Positions 1 through 6,382 are shown, counted from the stretch's first letter. The stretch: 6,844 bases of DNA from Planctomycetaceae bacterium TMED10 (GCA_002168195.1 NHBP01000043.1:7907-14750); one strand, 5' to 3'. Notes: generated from the letters alone by a model not told the origin. Program-made: numbers and translations.

Positions 1-948
1 CGGATGCAGTTTGATCATACGCAGGGTCCCTGCAGTGGCCACTGTCGCAATCCGGGCACCGCCAATTGCAGTACCGCGGCCACGGCGCTGGCGCTCTTGC
101 CGTTTCTCGGTGCTGGGCAGACCCATCAGCATGGCGAACATCAGGATGTCGTCCATAAGGGACTTCTCTATCTGACAAAACAGATGCATCTGGATAGCCG
201 CGGTGGAGATTTTCGTACACCTGCGGGTAATCTTTACGGGCAAGGATTAGCAACCCTCGCTTTTTGCGAAGCCTATGCGATGACGAGGGACGAGGAACTT
301 AAGAAATTTGCTCAAGCAGGGATCGACTTTATTGTTGCTGCACAACACGAGCGTGGAGGTTGGCGATATGAACCCGGAGAGCCCGGGGATACGACAGTCA
401 CCGGTTGGCAATTAATGGCCCTCAAGAGTGGTACCCTTGCTGGACTTGAGGTTCCCCAAAGTGCGATTTATCGAGTCACTTACTTTCTTGACGGTGTGAG
501 TAACCGGAAAGGAGCATTGGCCGGCGCGCTCTATGGCTACCAAGATAACGAGCCTCGAGTTGCTACGACCGCGATCGGGCTCTATTGCCGGATGTTGGCA
601 AGCTGGAATCGTCTGCATCCAAAGTTAGCCAAGGGTGTATCTTATCTTGCCGACCTGGGTCCGTCTGAGACGGATATGTATTTCAATTACTATGCGACGA
701 TGGTGTTGCACCACTTTAATGGATCCAGTTGGCCGATTTGGAATAGAAAGCTGCGCGATCGACTGATTGCCGACCAGGCCCATGAGGGACATGAGGCAGG
801 TAGTTGGTATTATCCTCATCAACATAGTGAAGCGGGTGGTCGGCTCTACAACACGTGCATGGCCTTAATGACACTGGAAGTCTATTACCGCTATATGCCA
901 CTTTACCAACAATCACCCAGTGTTGCGTTTCGCCAACCCGCGCCTTAA
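1..948 (+). CDS. Prenyltransferase/squalene-cyclase-like (alpha/alpha toroid) protein, 5' partial
   Basis: The frame is open to the left edge, so the true start probably lies outside the window. The ATG at 4 falls inside the domain rather than at a natural N-terminus. The 315 visible residues look like the terpenoid-cyclase/prenyltransferase toroid fold. From that ATG there is a GPCSGHCRNPGTA segment (8-20), ATALALLPFLGAGQTH (26-41), a repeat-like block with GGWRYEPGEPGDTTVTGWQLMALKS (118-142), and a C-terminal YNTCMALMTLEVYYRYMPLY helix near 282-301. Similar proteins with this ending are common in planctomycetes and have no assigned reaction. I see no DxDD-type squalene-hopene cyclase motif in this part, so true hopanoid cyclase activity is not supported. 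The stop codon overlaps the ribosome binding site of the next gene, so the two genes are probably co-transcribed. The fold is fairly sure; the function is unknown. Confidence 0.8.
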   Translation, partial: RMQFDHTQGPCSGHCRNPGTANCSTAATALALLPFLGAGQTHQHGEHQDVVHKGLLYLTKQMHLDSRGGDFRTPAGNLYGQGLATLAFCEAYAMTRDEELKKFAQAGIDFIVAAQHERGGWRYEPGEPGDTTVTGWQLMALKSGTLAGLEVPQSAIYRVTYFLDGVSNRKGALAGALYGYQDNEPRVATTAIGLYCRMLASWNRLHPKLAKGVSYLADLGPSETDMYFNYYATMVLHHFNGSSWPIWNRKLRDRLIADQAHEGHEAGSWYYPHQHSEAGGRLYNTCMALMTLEVYYRYMPLYQQSPSVAFRQPAP

Positions 949-952
949 GGAG
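947..952 (+). promoter_or_regulatory. Ribosome binding site setting the GTG start of the HisA-like gene
   Basis: AAGGAG lies 7 nt before GTG 960, and its two A's are the last bases of the TAA stop (946-948) of the upstream gene. This strong site fixes the start at GTG 960 rather than at the in-frame ATG 855, which lies inside the upstream gene. The overlap suggests translational coupling. Confidence 0.8.
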
Positions 953-959
953 CTTCACT

Positions 960-1724
960 GTGCGGATCGTTCCAGCCATCGATATCCAGCAGGGAGAAGT
1001 GGTGCGAGCGGTCGCCGGAGAGCGGTTGGCATATCTGCCCCTCAAAAGCAAGCTCGCACATTCGACTTGTCCCGAGGACATCGGTCGCGAGTTGATCAAA
1101 CAACATGGGCTATCGTTAGTCTATCTTGCCGATTTGGATGCCATTTCTGGACAACCTCCCAATTGGGAACTTTATCAACGATTGATCGATTCCGGGCTTT
1201 CGCTCTGGATTGATGCCGGACTGGTGGCGGCTGAGGGCTGTCATAAGATGGTGCAGTTCGCCGCAGAACATGCGGAGGTGCAGGGAATTATCGCGGGGAT
1301 GGAATCGGTTGCCGATCGAGCAACTTTCAATCGGTTTCAGGATCTTATTGATCCCAACTTAATGATCTTCAGCCTCGATCTTAAAGATGGTCATCCGTTA
1401 ACCAAAGATCCGGCCTGGCAAAAGCAAATTGCCCTTGAAATTGCGATTGCGGTTGCCCAGCAAGGAGTCGAACGGATGATTGTCATCGACCTTGCACGCG
1501 TTGGAATGCATGGTGGATCAGGTACGCGAAGACTCTGCACACAATTACACACAAAATTTCCAGAGCTTGCTCTTTACGCCGGTGGCGGAGTGCGAAGTGT
1601 TGATGATTTAGTTTCGATGGCTGGTTGGGGTTGCTCAGCGGCGCTAGTCAGTTCGGCTTTACACGACGGCTGGATCACTTCAGATGAACTTAAAAAATTT
1701 CAGCAGAAAAACGCAAACCGTTAG
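960..1724 (+). CDS. HisA-like TIM-barrel protein (ProFAR isomerase-related, probably not true HisA)
   Basis: This 254-residue protein is about the size of HisA (240-260). GTG 960 is chosen because AAGGAG sits 7 nt upstream and because it puts the first beta strand, RIVPAID, at the N-terminus. Known HisA features are visible: Asp8 in VPAID (the catalytic Asp8 position), SLDLKDG with Asp140 (the second catalytic Asp position), and the phosphate-binding GGGVRSVDDL at 208-217. The strand-6 loop differs from HisA. Where HisA has a D-G-T signature with a catalytic-site threonine, this protein has IDLARVGMHGGSG (176-188), with Met183 at about the Thr position. That form resembles the HisA-related family COG1411 rather than histidine biosynthesis enzymes, and no other his gene is nearby. 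COG1411-type proteins have been discussed with tetrahydromethanopterin-linked C1 genes in methylotrophs and planctomycetes; applying that here is inference. The gene is probably in an operon with the upstream cyclase-fold gene. Confidence 0.8.
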   Translation: MRIVPAIDIQQGEVVRAVAGERLAYLPLKSKLAHSTCPEDIGRELIKQHGLSLVYLADLDAISGQPPNWELYQRLIDSGLSLWIDAGLVAAEGCHKMVQFAAEHAEVQGIIAGMESVADRATFNRFQDLIDPNLMIFSLDLKDGHPLTKDPAWQKQIALEIAIAVAQQGVERMIVIDLARVGMHGGSGTRRLCTQLHTKFPELALYAGGGVRSVDDLVSMAGWGCSAALVSSALHDGWITSDELKKFQQKNANR

Positions 1725-1750
1725 GCGAATCGATCAGGATGATGATGCTT

Positions 1751-2560
1751 TTATTGTGTGTCTGCCTCGCCTGATGTATTCCACACCGGGTCCCGCTTCT
1801 CCAAAAATGCCTGAAGTCCCTCTTCGGCAGCAGCTGTTGTTCTCGCCGTTCCACTGACTGCAGCCCCCGCCGCAAGCAACGAAAAAAGTGTGTCTCCGAT
1901 CGTCTCGTTAAGCATTTTTTTTGTGAGCGTCACTGCCTCCGGCGCACCCTGAGCACACTCTTTTGCTAACTCAAATGCCCGGGCCCAAATTTGCTCACTG
2001 TCGACCAACTCATGCACAAATCCTGCGCGATGTGCGTACTGCGCATCAACAATACTTCCGGTTAACAGCATAAAAGCCGTATCTGAAGCACGCGTGCGAA
2101 AAGAGAGCAGGGGTGCCACGATACCCGCCACAATCCCCCGTCTTGGTTCGGGAAAGCCGAATCGGGCACTGTGTGCGGCGACCACAAGATCGCAGGCGAG
2201 GACCAGTCCACCCCCACCGGCGACCGCTGCGCCATCCACTGCCGCGATCAGTGGCTTTGGAAACCGAAGCATCGTCTCAATGACCGCTAAATAGATTTTT
2301 GCATCCGAACTCCACTGCGCCTGCGGATCGGCTTGGTCTGCCGTAGCGGCCATTTCCTTCAAATCCATGCCCGCACAAAATGATGGTCCTGCACCAGAAA
2401 GGATCACCGCCCGCACTTTTTTTTCCAGTCCTACATCGTGGAGTGCTTGACCAAGTTCGCTCAACAGGGCGCGACTCAGAGCATTTCGTTTTTCGGCCCG
2501 ATCCAGGATGATCGTCGCAACGTCTTCGTGGTAATGAATTTTTATCAGTGGATCAGACAT
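1751..2560 (-). CDS. Enoyl-CoA hydratase/isomerase (crotonase) family protein, methylglutaconyl/isohexenylglutaconyl-CoA hydratase-like
   Basis: This 269-residue protein spans the full crotonase length. It shows DRAEKRNALS (20-29), the CoA/oxyanion-hole segment SGAGPSFCAGMDL (55-67), the second oxyanion segment AAVAGGGGLVLACD (111-124), FGFPEPRRGI (134-143), and a C-terminal EEGLQAFLEKRDPVW (246-260). Aligned by eye to rat mitochondrial enoyl-CoA hydratase, Glu138 matches catalytic Glu164, but the Glu144 position is Gly118. As I recall, LiuC/AtuE-type hydratases also have this one-Glu form. Being last in an operon with a carboxylase beta subunit and AtuA suggests it hydrates the carboxylated product (3-methylglutaconyl-CoA or a longer homologue). 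It starts at ATG 2560, 27 bp after the preceding gene, with no clear Shine-Dalgarno sequence, so coupled translation is likely. Cytoplasmic. The family is firm; the substrate is inferred. Confidence 0.88.
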   Translation of the reverse strand: MSDPLIKIHYHEDVATIILDRAEKRNALSRALLSELGQALHDVGLEKKVRAVILSGAGPSFCAGMDLKEMAATADQADPQAQWSSDAKIYLAVIETMLRFPKPLIAAVDGAAVAGGGGLVLACDLVVAAHSARFGFPEPRRGIVAGIVAPLLSFRTRASDTAFMLLTGSIVDAQYAHRAGFVHELVDSEQIWARAFELAKECAQGAPEAVTLTKKMLNETIGDTLFSLLAAGAAVSGTARTTAAAEEGLQAFLEKRDPVWNTSGEADTQ

Positions 2561-2587
2561 GACATTTCGGGTAGAGAGGAGGAAGAG

Positions 2588-2944
2588 TTAAAAATCGCTT
2601 GATCGCATGTTCGATAGGTTATCTGGAATGGGTAACTGCAGTTCAAGGATGGCCGTTCCGAGTAACTTGCCCTGGGTATCGATCCGTAGGGAACGACTCG
2701 CTCCGCCTGCCAGAGCATCATAGAGTAGAAAATTAAGGCTTCCCAATTTAGGCAATAAAAATCTTTCGACCTCTCGGATCTCAAGGGTTTCAAAAAAGTC
2801 GGCTACCCGCTCCGCAGTCAAAACTTGCTCTAAATATCGGTAACCCAAGTCACAACGAGCAATCACCGCTACGTTTGCATGGTTCCCTTTGTCTCCACTC
2901 CGAGCAGAGGCAATATTTCCGAGACAAAACACTTTTTCAGTCAT
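2588..2944 (-). CDS. AtuA C-terminal domain as a stand-alone 118-residue protein
   Basis: The protein carries GNIASARSGDKGNHANVAVIA at residues 9-29. This ARSGDKGN-x-ANV signature is typical of the C-terminal domain found at the end of AtuA proteins (acyclic terpene utilisation). It continues through FLLPKLGSLNFLLYDALAGGASRSLRIDTQGK (62-93), a conserved stretch of the same domain. The biochemical role of AtuA is not known; in Pseudomonas it is linked to growth on citronellol and geraniol. Here the domain is a separate gene 9 bp after the AtuA N-terminal gene, and both lie in the same reading frame with one TGA between them. ATG 2944 is a natural start just before the first beta strand (KVFCLG), but it lacks a good Shine-Dalgarno sequence, so translation is probably coupled. 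It most likely works as a complex with the product of its upstream neighbour. Confidence 0.82.
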   Translation of the reverse strand: MTEKVFCLGNIASARSGDKGNHANVAVIARCDLGYRYLEQVLTAERVADFFETLEIREVERFLLPKLGSLNFLLYDALAGGASRSLRIDTQGKLLGTAILELQLPIPDNLSNMRSSDF

Positions 2945-2953
2945 GGAGTGATC

Positions 2954-4336
2954 TCAATTTGCTTGGGTAGGTGTGGCGGTCGCCCAGTCGCTCGCCGTTT
3001 GCACTGCCACATTTGGAGTCACGTCGTCGCGAGAAACCGTTGTAGGCCAGTAAGAATAAATTTTACGAACGATGGGTCTTCCCTGAGCGTAACCGGCCAA
3101 TCCCGCCGGCCCGTTGGTGATCAAGGGGGCGAGTTGTCTGGAAAACGCTTCCAACGATTCTCGCTTTGAGTCGCAAGCGGAAACTCTTAAAACAACTTCA
3201 CAAAGCCCCTCCGGTGAGGTCGTGAGACCCGGGACACCATCCCCCGCTCCGAGTAATTCAATATTGATCTTTTCTAATTCCACCCCTTCCTGTCGTAATC
3301 GATCAGTGATTAAATCGGCCACGATGCGTGCCTTCACAATGCAGTCTCTTCCATAAACGAGAAGTTGGCCACTTGCCATATATCCATCCGCATAAGCGAG
3401 CGAAACTTTCAATGCGTCAGGTCGCGGTTTGCCACTTGCGCCACGAACTGCAACCCGATCATCACCGATAGCCGCCACCTCAAGAGTCGTAAAATCGACC
3501 ACCACATCCGGTGTGATATAAGCTTCGGGGTCACCAATTTCATAAACAATTTGCTCGATCACCGATTGACGTGTGACCGCGCCACCACTTGCGTCAGGTT
3601 TGGTGACTGTAAGTTGACCGTTTTCTGCAATTTCAACGATCGGGTAGCCGATCCTGGCAAGCGATGCTTCGCGCCAATCGGTACGGTAACCCCCCGTTAC
3701 CTGGGCACCACATTCGATGAGATGTCCTGCGACACTGGCCGCTGCAAGACGGTCCCAGTTGTCCCAATCCCAACCGTAGTGGTACATGGCCGGTCCTACG
3801 GTCAGTGATGCATCGGCAACGCGACCGGTGATGACAATCCGGCTGCCTTGCTGAAGTGCCTCGCAAATGGGCAGGGCACCCAGATAGGCATTTGCACTCA
3901 CTGCCTGCGCAACCCGACCGCCCAAAGGAGCGTGCGTATCAAAGTGAGGCCACTGTGTATCACCCGAGTTTCCGAGTTGATTGAACAAGTCATCCCCTGC
4001 GACAACACCGATCGGTATCCCCCCTAGACCGCGATCCGCAAGTAATTGTCCCAAGGCAACCGCACAACTGTGTGGATTGAGTCCGCCGGCATTGGTAACA
4101 ATTTTTAACGATTCCTGATTGTGTAACGAGGGTGCGATCCGATCAACGACATTGATAAAGTCCTGGGCATATCCACGCGCAGGATTTTTCTCTCGTTGCC
4201 GAGCCATAATGGAGAGTGTTAACTCCGCCAGATACTCAAGCGTCAGGAAATCAACCTTAGCGTTGGCCAGAAGGTGTTGCGGTGCGAGCGTCCAATCGCC
4301 CCAGAATCCAGCTGCATTGGCAATGCGTAAGGTCAT
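2954..4336 (-). CDS. AtuA-type protein, N-terminal DUF1446 domain
   Basis: This 460-residue protein begins with MTLRIANAAGFWGDW and continues with LTLEYLAELTLSIMARQR (31-47), the start typical of DUF1446/AtuA proteins. Other conserved-looking blocks are TNAGGLNPHSCA (81-92), GRVADASLTVGP (171-182), HLIECGAQVTGGY (205-217), TPDVVVDFT (275-283) and YADGYMASGQLLVYGRDC (315-332). It has no signal peptide or membrane segment, so it should be cytoplasmic. The family is required for acyclic terpene use in Pseudomonas but its reaction is unknown. Single-chain AtuA proteins carry a further C-terminal domain, which is a separate gene here, directly downstream and in the same frame after one TGA (2954-2956). 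The protein ends in a polar linker-like tail (SDWATATPTQAN). It lies 40 bp after the carboxylase gene, consistent with a shared role in branched or terpenoid acyl-CoA breakdown. Confidence 0.87.
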   Translation of the reverse strand: MTLRIANAAGFWGDWTLAPQHLLANAKVDFLTLEYLAELTLSIMARQREKNPARGYAQDFINVVDRIAPSLHNQESLKIVTNAGGLNPHSCAVALGQLLADRGLGGIPIGVVAGDDLFNQLGNSGDTQWPHFDTHAPLGGRVAQAVSANAYLGALPICEALQQGSRIVITGRVADASLTVGPAMYHYGWDWDNWDRLAAASVAGHLIECGAQVTGGYRTDWREASLARIGYPIVEIAENGQLTVTKPDASGGAVTRQSVIEQIVYEIGDPEAYITPDVVVDFTTLEVAAIGDDRVAVRGASGKPRPDALKVSLAYADGYMASGQLLVYGRDCIVKARIVADLITDRLRQEGVELEKINIELLGAGDGVPGLTTSPEGLCEVVLRVSACDSKRESLEAFSRQLAPLITNGPAGLAGYAQGRPIVRKIYSYWPTTVSRDDVTPNVAVQTASDWATATPTQAN

Positions 4337-4376
4337 ATCCCAATGTGCCCCGTTGCAGATGCGATTGCCACGTCAT

Positions 4377-5999
4377 TCACGTCTGAAAGACTCCCAATTG
4401 GAAAGGTCGCTCTTCCACATAGTTTGTAGAAACAGCCAGGGCGGTGGTGAGTACGTCTCTTGTTTTAATCGGATCGATGATCCCGTCGACCCATCCACGA
4501 GCGGCTGCGTAGCGGACATCCATTTGTGCCTCGTAATCACCACGGATTTTATCCCGGAGTTTCGCCAATTGCTCTGCATCAACCTGCTCGCCCTGTCGTT
4601 CCAGTGAACGAATAGTGACATCGAGTAGCGTAGACGTTGCTTGTTCGCCACCCATCACGGCACAGCGTGCAGTCGGCCAGGCGAAGACAAAGCGTGGATC
4701 GTAGGCCTTTCCACACTGAGCATAGTTCCCTGCTCCGAAAGAGCCACCAAGCAGTAGCGTGATCTTGGCAACACGGCTGTTGCTAACGGCATTCACAAGC
4801 TTCGCACCTGCTTTAATGATCCCCATCTGTTCGCTATCACGACCCACCATAAATCCGTTAACGTCGTGTAAAAATAGAATGGGTAGCCATTCCTGATTGC
4901 AGCTCATTACAAAACGCGCAGCTTTCTCGGCGCTATCGGTATAGATCACTCCACCAAATTGAAGGGGACCATTCGCTGGTCGGACTTGATGATGCTGATT
5001 CGCGACAATTCCAACAGGAAATCCACCGATTCGTGCTGTTCCGCATACCAGACTTTGTCCGTATTCGGCTTTGTATTCTTCAAAAGAATCCCGATCGACG
5101 ATGCACTCCAGTACATCGCGAATTTCATATTCTTTGCGGGGATCGGGATGCACAAGATCCAGCAGATCCGTTGCCGGGCGTGCAGGGGCAATGGAATCAA
5201 CACGATGATAGGGTTTCATCGGTTGGTCACTGTCCGGTGCGATGTTGGCAACCAATCGACGAATCTTTGCGAGGCAGGCCTCGTCATCTTCCTCGCGGAA
5301 GTCGATTGTGCCACTGAGTTGAGCATGCATTTCAGCTCCCCCCAATTCCTCGTGGGTTACCTGCTGGCCAATTGCACTTTTGACCAGGGCGGGACCAGCA
5401 AGATACAGTCCAGATCCTTCGGTCATCAGTATCTTGTCGCAGAGTACAGGAAGGTAGCCACCACCTGCAACGCAATTTCCCATGATGGCAGCGATTTGAT
5501 GAATGCCTACAGCGGACATAATCGCGTTATTTCGAAAGATCCTGCCAAAGTCATCTTCATCAGGAAAGACATCTTCCTGAAGCGGAAGAAAAACACCTGC
5601 TGAATCGACCAAATAAATGATCGGTAGATGGTTCTCCATAGCGATGCGTTGCGCTCGGAGTACTTTTTTTGTTGTCGCCGGAAAAAATGCACCTGCTTTC
5701 ACGGTTGCATCATTTGCAATAATCAAATGTCTTCTTCCGGAGATGATGCCAATCACGCAGACGGCACCGGCTCCGGGTGCACCGCCATACTCCTTATACA
5801 TTTCCCATCCGGCCCACGCACCGAGTTCCAGCGTAGAGGTCTCTGGATCGACAAGCCTGGAAATGCGCTCACGCGCAGTCAGCCGCCCTTTACTGTGTTG
5901 GCGAGCAATGGCCTTTTCACCGCCACCTAATGCCAACTTGTCTTGCGCAGCGAGGATCTCGGTTGTCAGCTCGCTCAGTGAGGTTTGACCTTCGATCAC
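4377..5999 (-). CDS. Biotin-dependent acyl-CoA carboxylase beta (carboxyltransferase) subunit, MCC/GCC-like
   Basis: The 540-residue protein from GTG 5999 matches the usual length of methylcrotonyl-CoA or geranyl-CoA carboxylase beta subunits (about 535-540). The N-terminal carboxyltransferase half shows GGGEKAIARQHSKGRLTARERI (25-46), NDATVKAGAFFP (96-107), YLVDSAGVFLPLQEDVFPDEDDFGRIF (129-155) and the oxyanion-type CVAGGGYLP (176-184). The C-terminal half shows NQHHQVRPANGPLQFGGVIYTDSAEKAARF (334-363), HDVNGFMVG (378-386) and GGSFGAGNYAQCGKAYDPRF (418-437), a hallmark of the MCC/GCC beta group. It should transfer carboxyl from biotin-BCCP to a 3-methyl-branched enoyl-CoA. No alpha subunit is encoded in the window. 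The frame stays open to 6407, but residues beyond 5999 look non-coding. GTG 5999 has only a weak GGA about 10 nt upstream; ATG 6155 would add 52 low-complexity residues and is less likely. It is first in a four-gene operon. Confidence 0.9.
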   Translation of the reverse strand: MIEGQTSLSELTTEILAAQDKLALGGGEKAIARQHSKGRLTARERISRLVDPETSTLELGAWAGWEMYKEYGGAPGAGAVCVIGIISGRRHLIIANDATVKAGAFFPATTKKVLRAQRIAMENHLPIIYLVDSAGVFLPLQEDVFPDEDDFGRIFRNNAIMSAVGIHQIAAIMGNCVAGGGYLPVLCDKILMTEGSGLYLAGPALVKSAIGQQVTHEELGGAEMHAQLSGTIDFREEDDEACLAKIRRLVANIAPDSDQPMKPYHRVDSIAPARPATDLLDLVHPDPRKEYEIRDVLECIVDRDSFEEYKAEYGQSLVCGTARIGGFPVGIVANQHHQVRPANGPLQFGGVIYTDSAEKAARFVMSCNQEWLPILFLHDVNGFMVGRDSEQMGIIKAGAKLVNAVSNSRVAKITLLLGGSFGAGNYAQCGKAYDPRFVFAWPTARCAVMGGEQATSTLLDVTIRSLERQGEQVDAEQLAKLRDKIRGDYEAQMDVRYAAARGWVDGIIDPIKTRDVLTTALAVSTNYVEERPFQLGVFQT

Positions 6000-6136
6000 G
6001 TTGTATTTTCCAGAGGATGAGGGAAATGAGCACCGATTCCGGCCTCTATTCTGCCGATTTTCGGTGGTCGACAAAGCCCCCGCTTCAACAGCACGGGCGT
6101 TGGCCGGTTCTCGGGCTTTCCAGGTGGTTTTCTCGA

Positions 6137-6187
6137 TGTTGCGATGAGGCAACATCTGTTTCGATGCAGTGTTGCCGCATTGCAACA
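6137..6187. promoter_or_regulatory. Two matching palindromes TGTTGC-N6-GCAACA (candidate operators)
   Basis: Copy 1 is 6137-6154 with spacer GATGAG. It extends to a perfect 8-bp inverted repeat, GATGTTGC/GCAACATC, at 6135-6156. Copy 2 is 6170-6187 with spacer CGCATT. The 6-bp arms and the 6-bp spacing are identical while the spacers differ, which suggests selection on the arms. The centres are 33 bp apart, about three helical turns. A lone half-site TGTTGC lies at 6253-6258. The geometry resembles CRP/FNR-family sites (for example TGTGA-N6-TCACA). The sites lie about 145-180 bp upstream of the carboxylase start and 215-250 bp upstream of the sigma start. The alternative is two RNA stem-loops in a transcript. 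The regulator is not identified. Confidence 0.5.
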
Positions 6188-6216
6188 TCCTGGTCGTTTT
6201 CAGACCCTTTCTGGTC

Positions 6217-6245
6217 GGGATAGAGTATTCTCTAACCCCTTTTTT
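6217..6245 (+). terminator. Terminator-like hairpin with T tract in the sigma gene leader
   Basis: GGG (6217-6219) and TAGAG (6221-6225) pair with CTCTA (6230-6234) and CCC (6236-6238). The loop is TATT, there is a single A-A mismatch, and one C then six T (6240-6245) follow. That is the form of an intrinsic terminator on the + strand. No + strand gene ends before it, so it would stop either a small RNA starting within 6000-6200 or an early-terminated leader of the downstream sigma gene. On the - strand the T tract is on the wrong side. Confidence 0.5.
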
Positions 6246-6326
6246 AATAGAGTGTTGCGTCGAATTCTGCTGCTCGGAAAAGGGTTTGGCACCCCATCTG
6301 CTATTTGATGGTGCGAGCGAAAGTAA

Positions 6327-6371
6327 ACCGGATTTTTTGGTCCACGTCCCCAAAAACGGTTTCCATCCGGT
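6327..6371 (+). promoter_or_regulatory. Long bulged hairpin in the sigma factor 5' leader
   Basis: ACCGGAT (6327-6333) pairs perfectly with ATCCGGT (6365-6371). Immediately inside, TTTTTGG (6334-6340) pairs with CCAAAAA (6350-6356) around a 9-nt loop. An 8-nt bulge (6357-6364) lies on one side only. The stem totals 14 bp and ends 11 nt before the ribosome binding site at 6383-6390, so it could affect translation or mRNA stability. It resembles no named riboswitch or leader that I recognise. Confidence 0.45.
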
Positions 6372-6382
6372 CCCTTGGATAC

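Noticed and set aside
855..959. ATG 855 as start of the HisA-like gene
   Set aside because: It lies inside the upstream gene and would add 35 residues before the first HisA strand. GTG 960 has a strong ribosome binding site and starts exactly at that strand.
716..1099. 127-residue open frame on the - strand
   Set aside because: It spans the junction of two well-supported + strand genes and shows no domain.
1725..1750. Bidirectional terminator in the 26-bp convergent gap
   Set aside because: No inverted repeat with a T tract on either strand could be found there.
2954..2956. TGA between the AtuA parts as a selenocysteine codon
   Set aside because: There is no Cys or selenocysteine expected at a domain linker, no evident SECIS-like hairpin was found after it, and a natural restart ATG follows three codons later.
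4959..5603. 214-residue open frame on the + strand
   Set aside because: It is antisense to the well-supported carboxylase gene, has no recognisable domain and has atypical composition.
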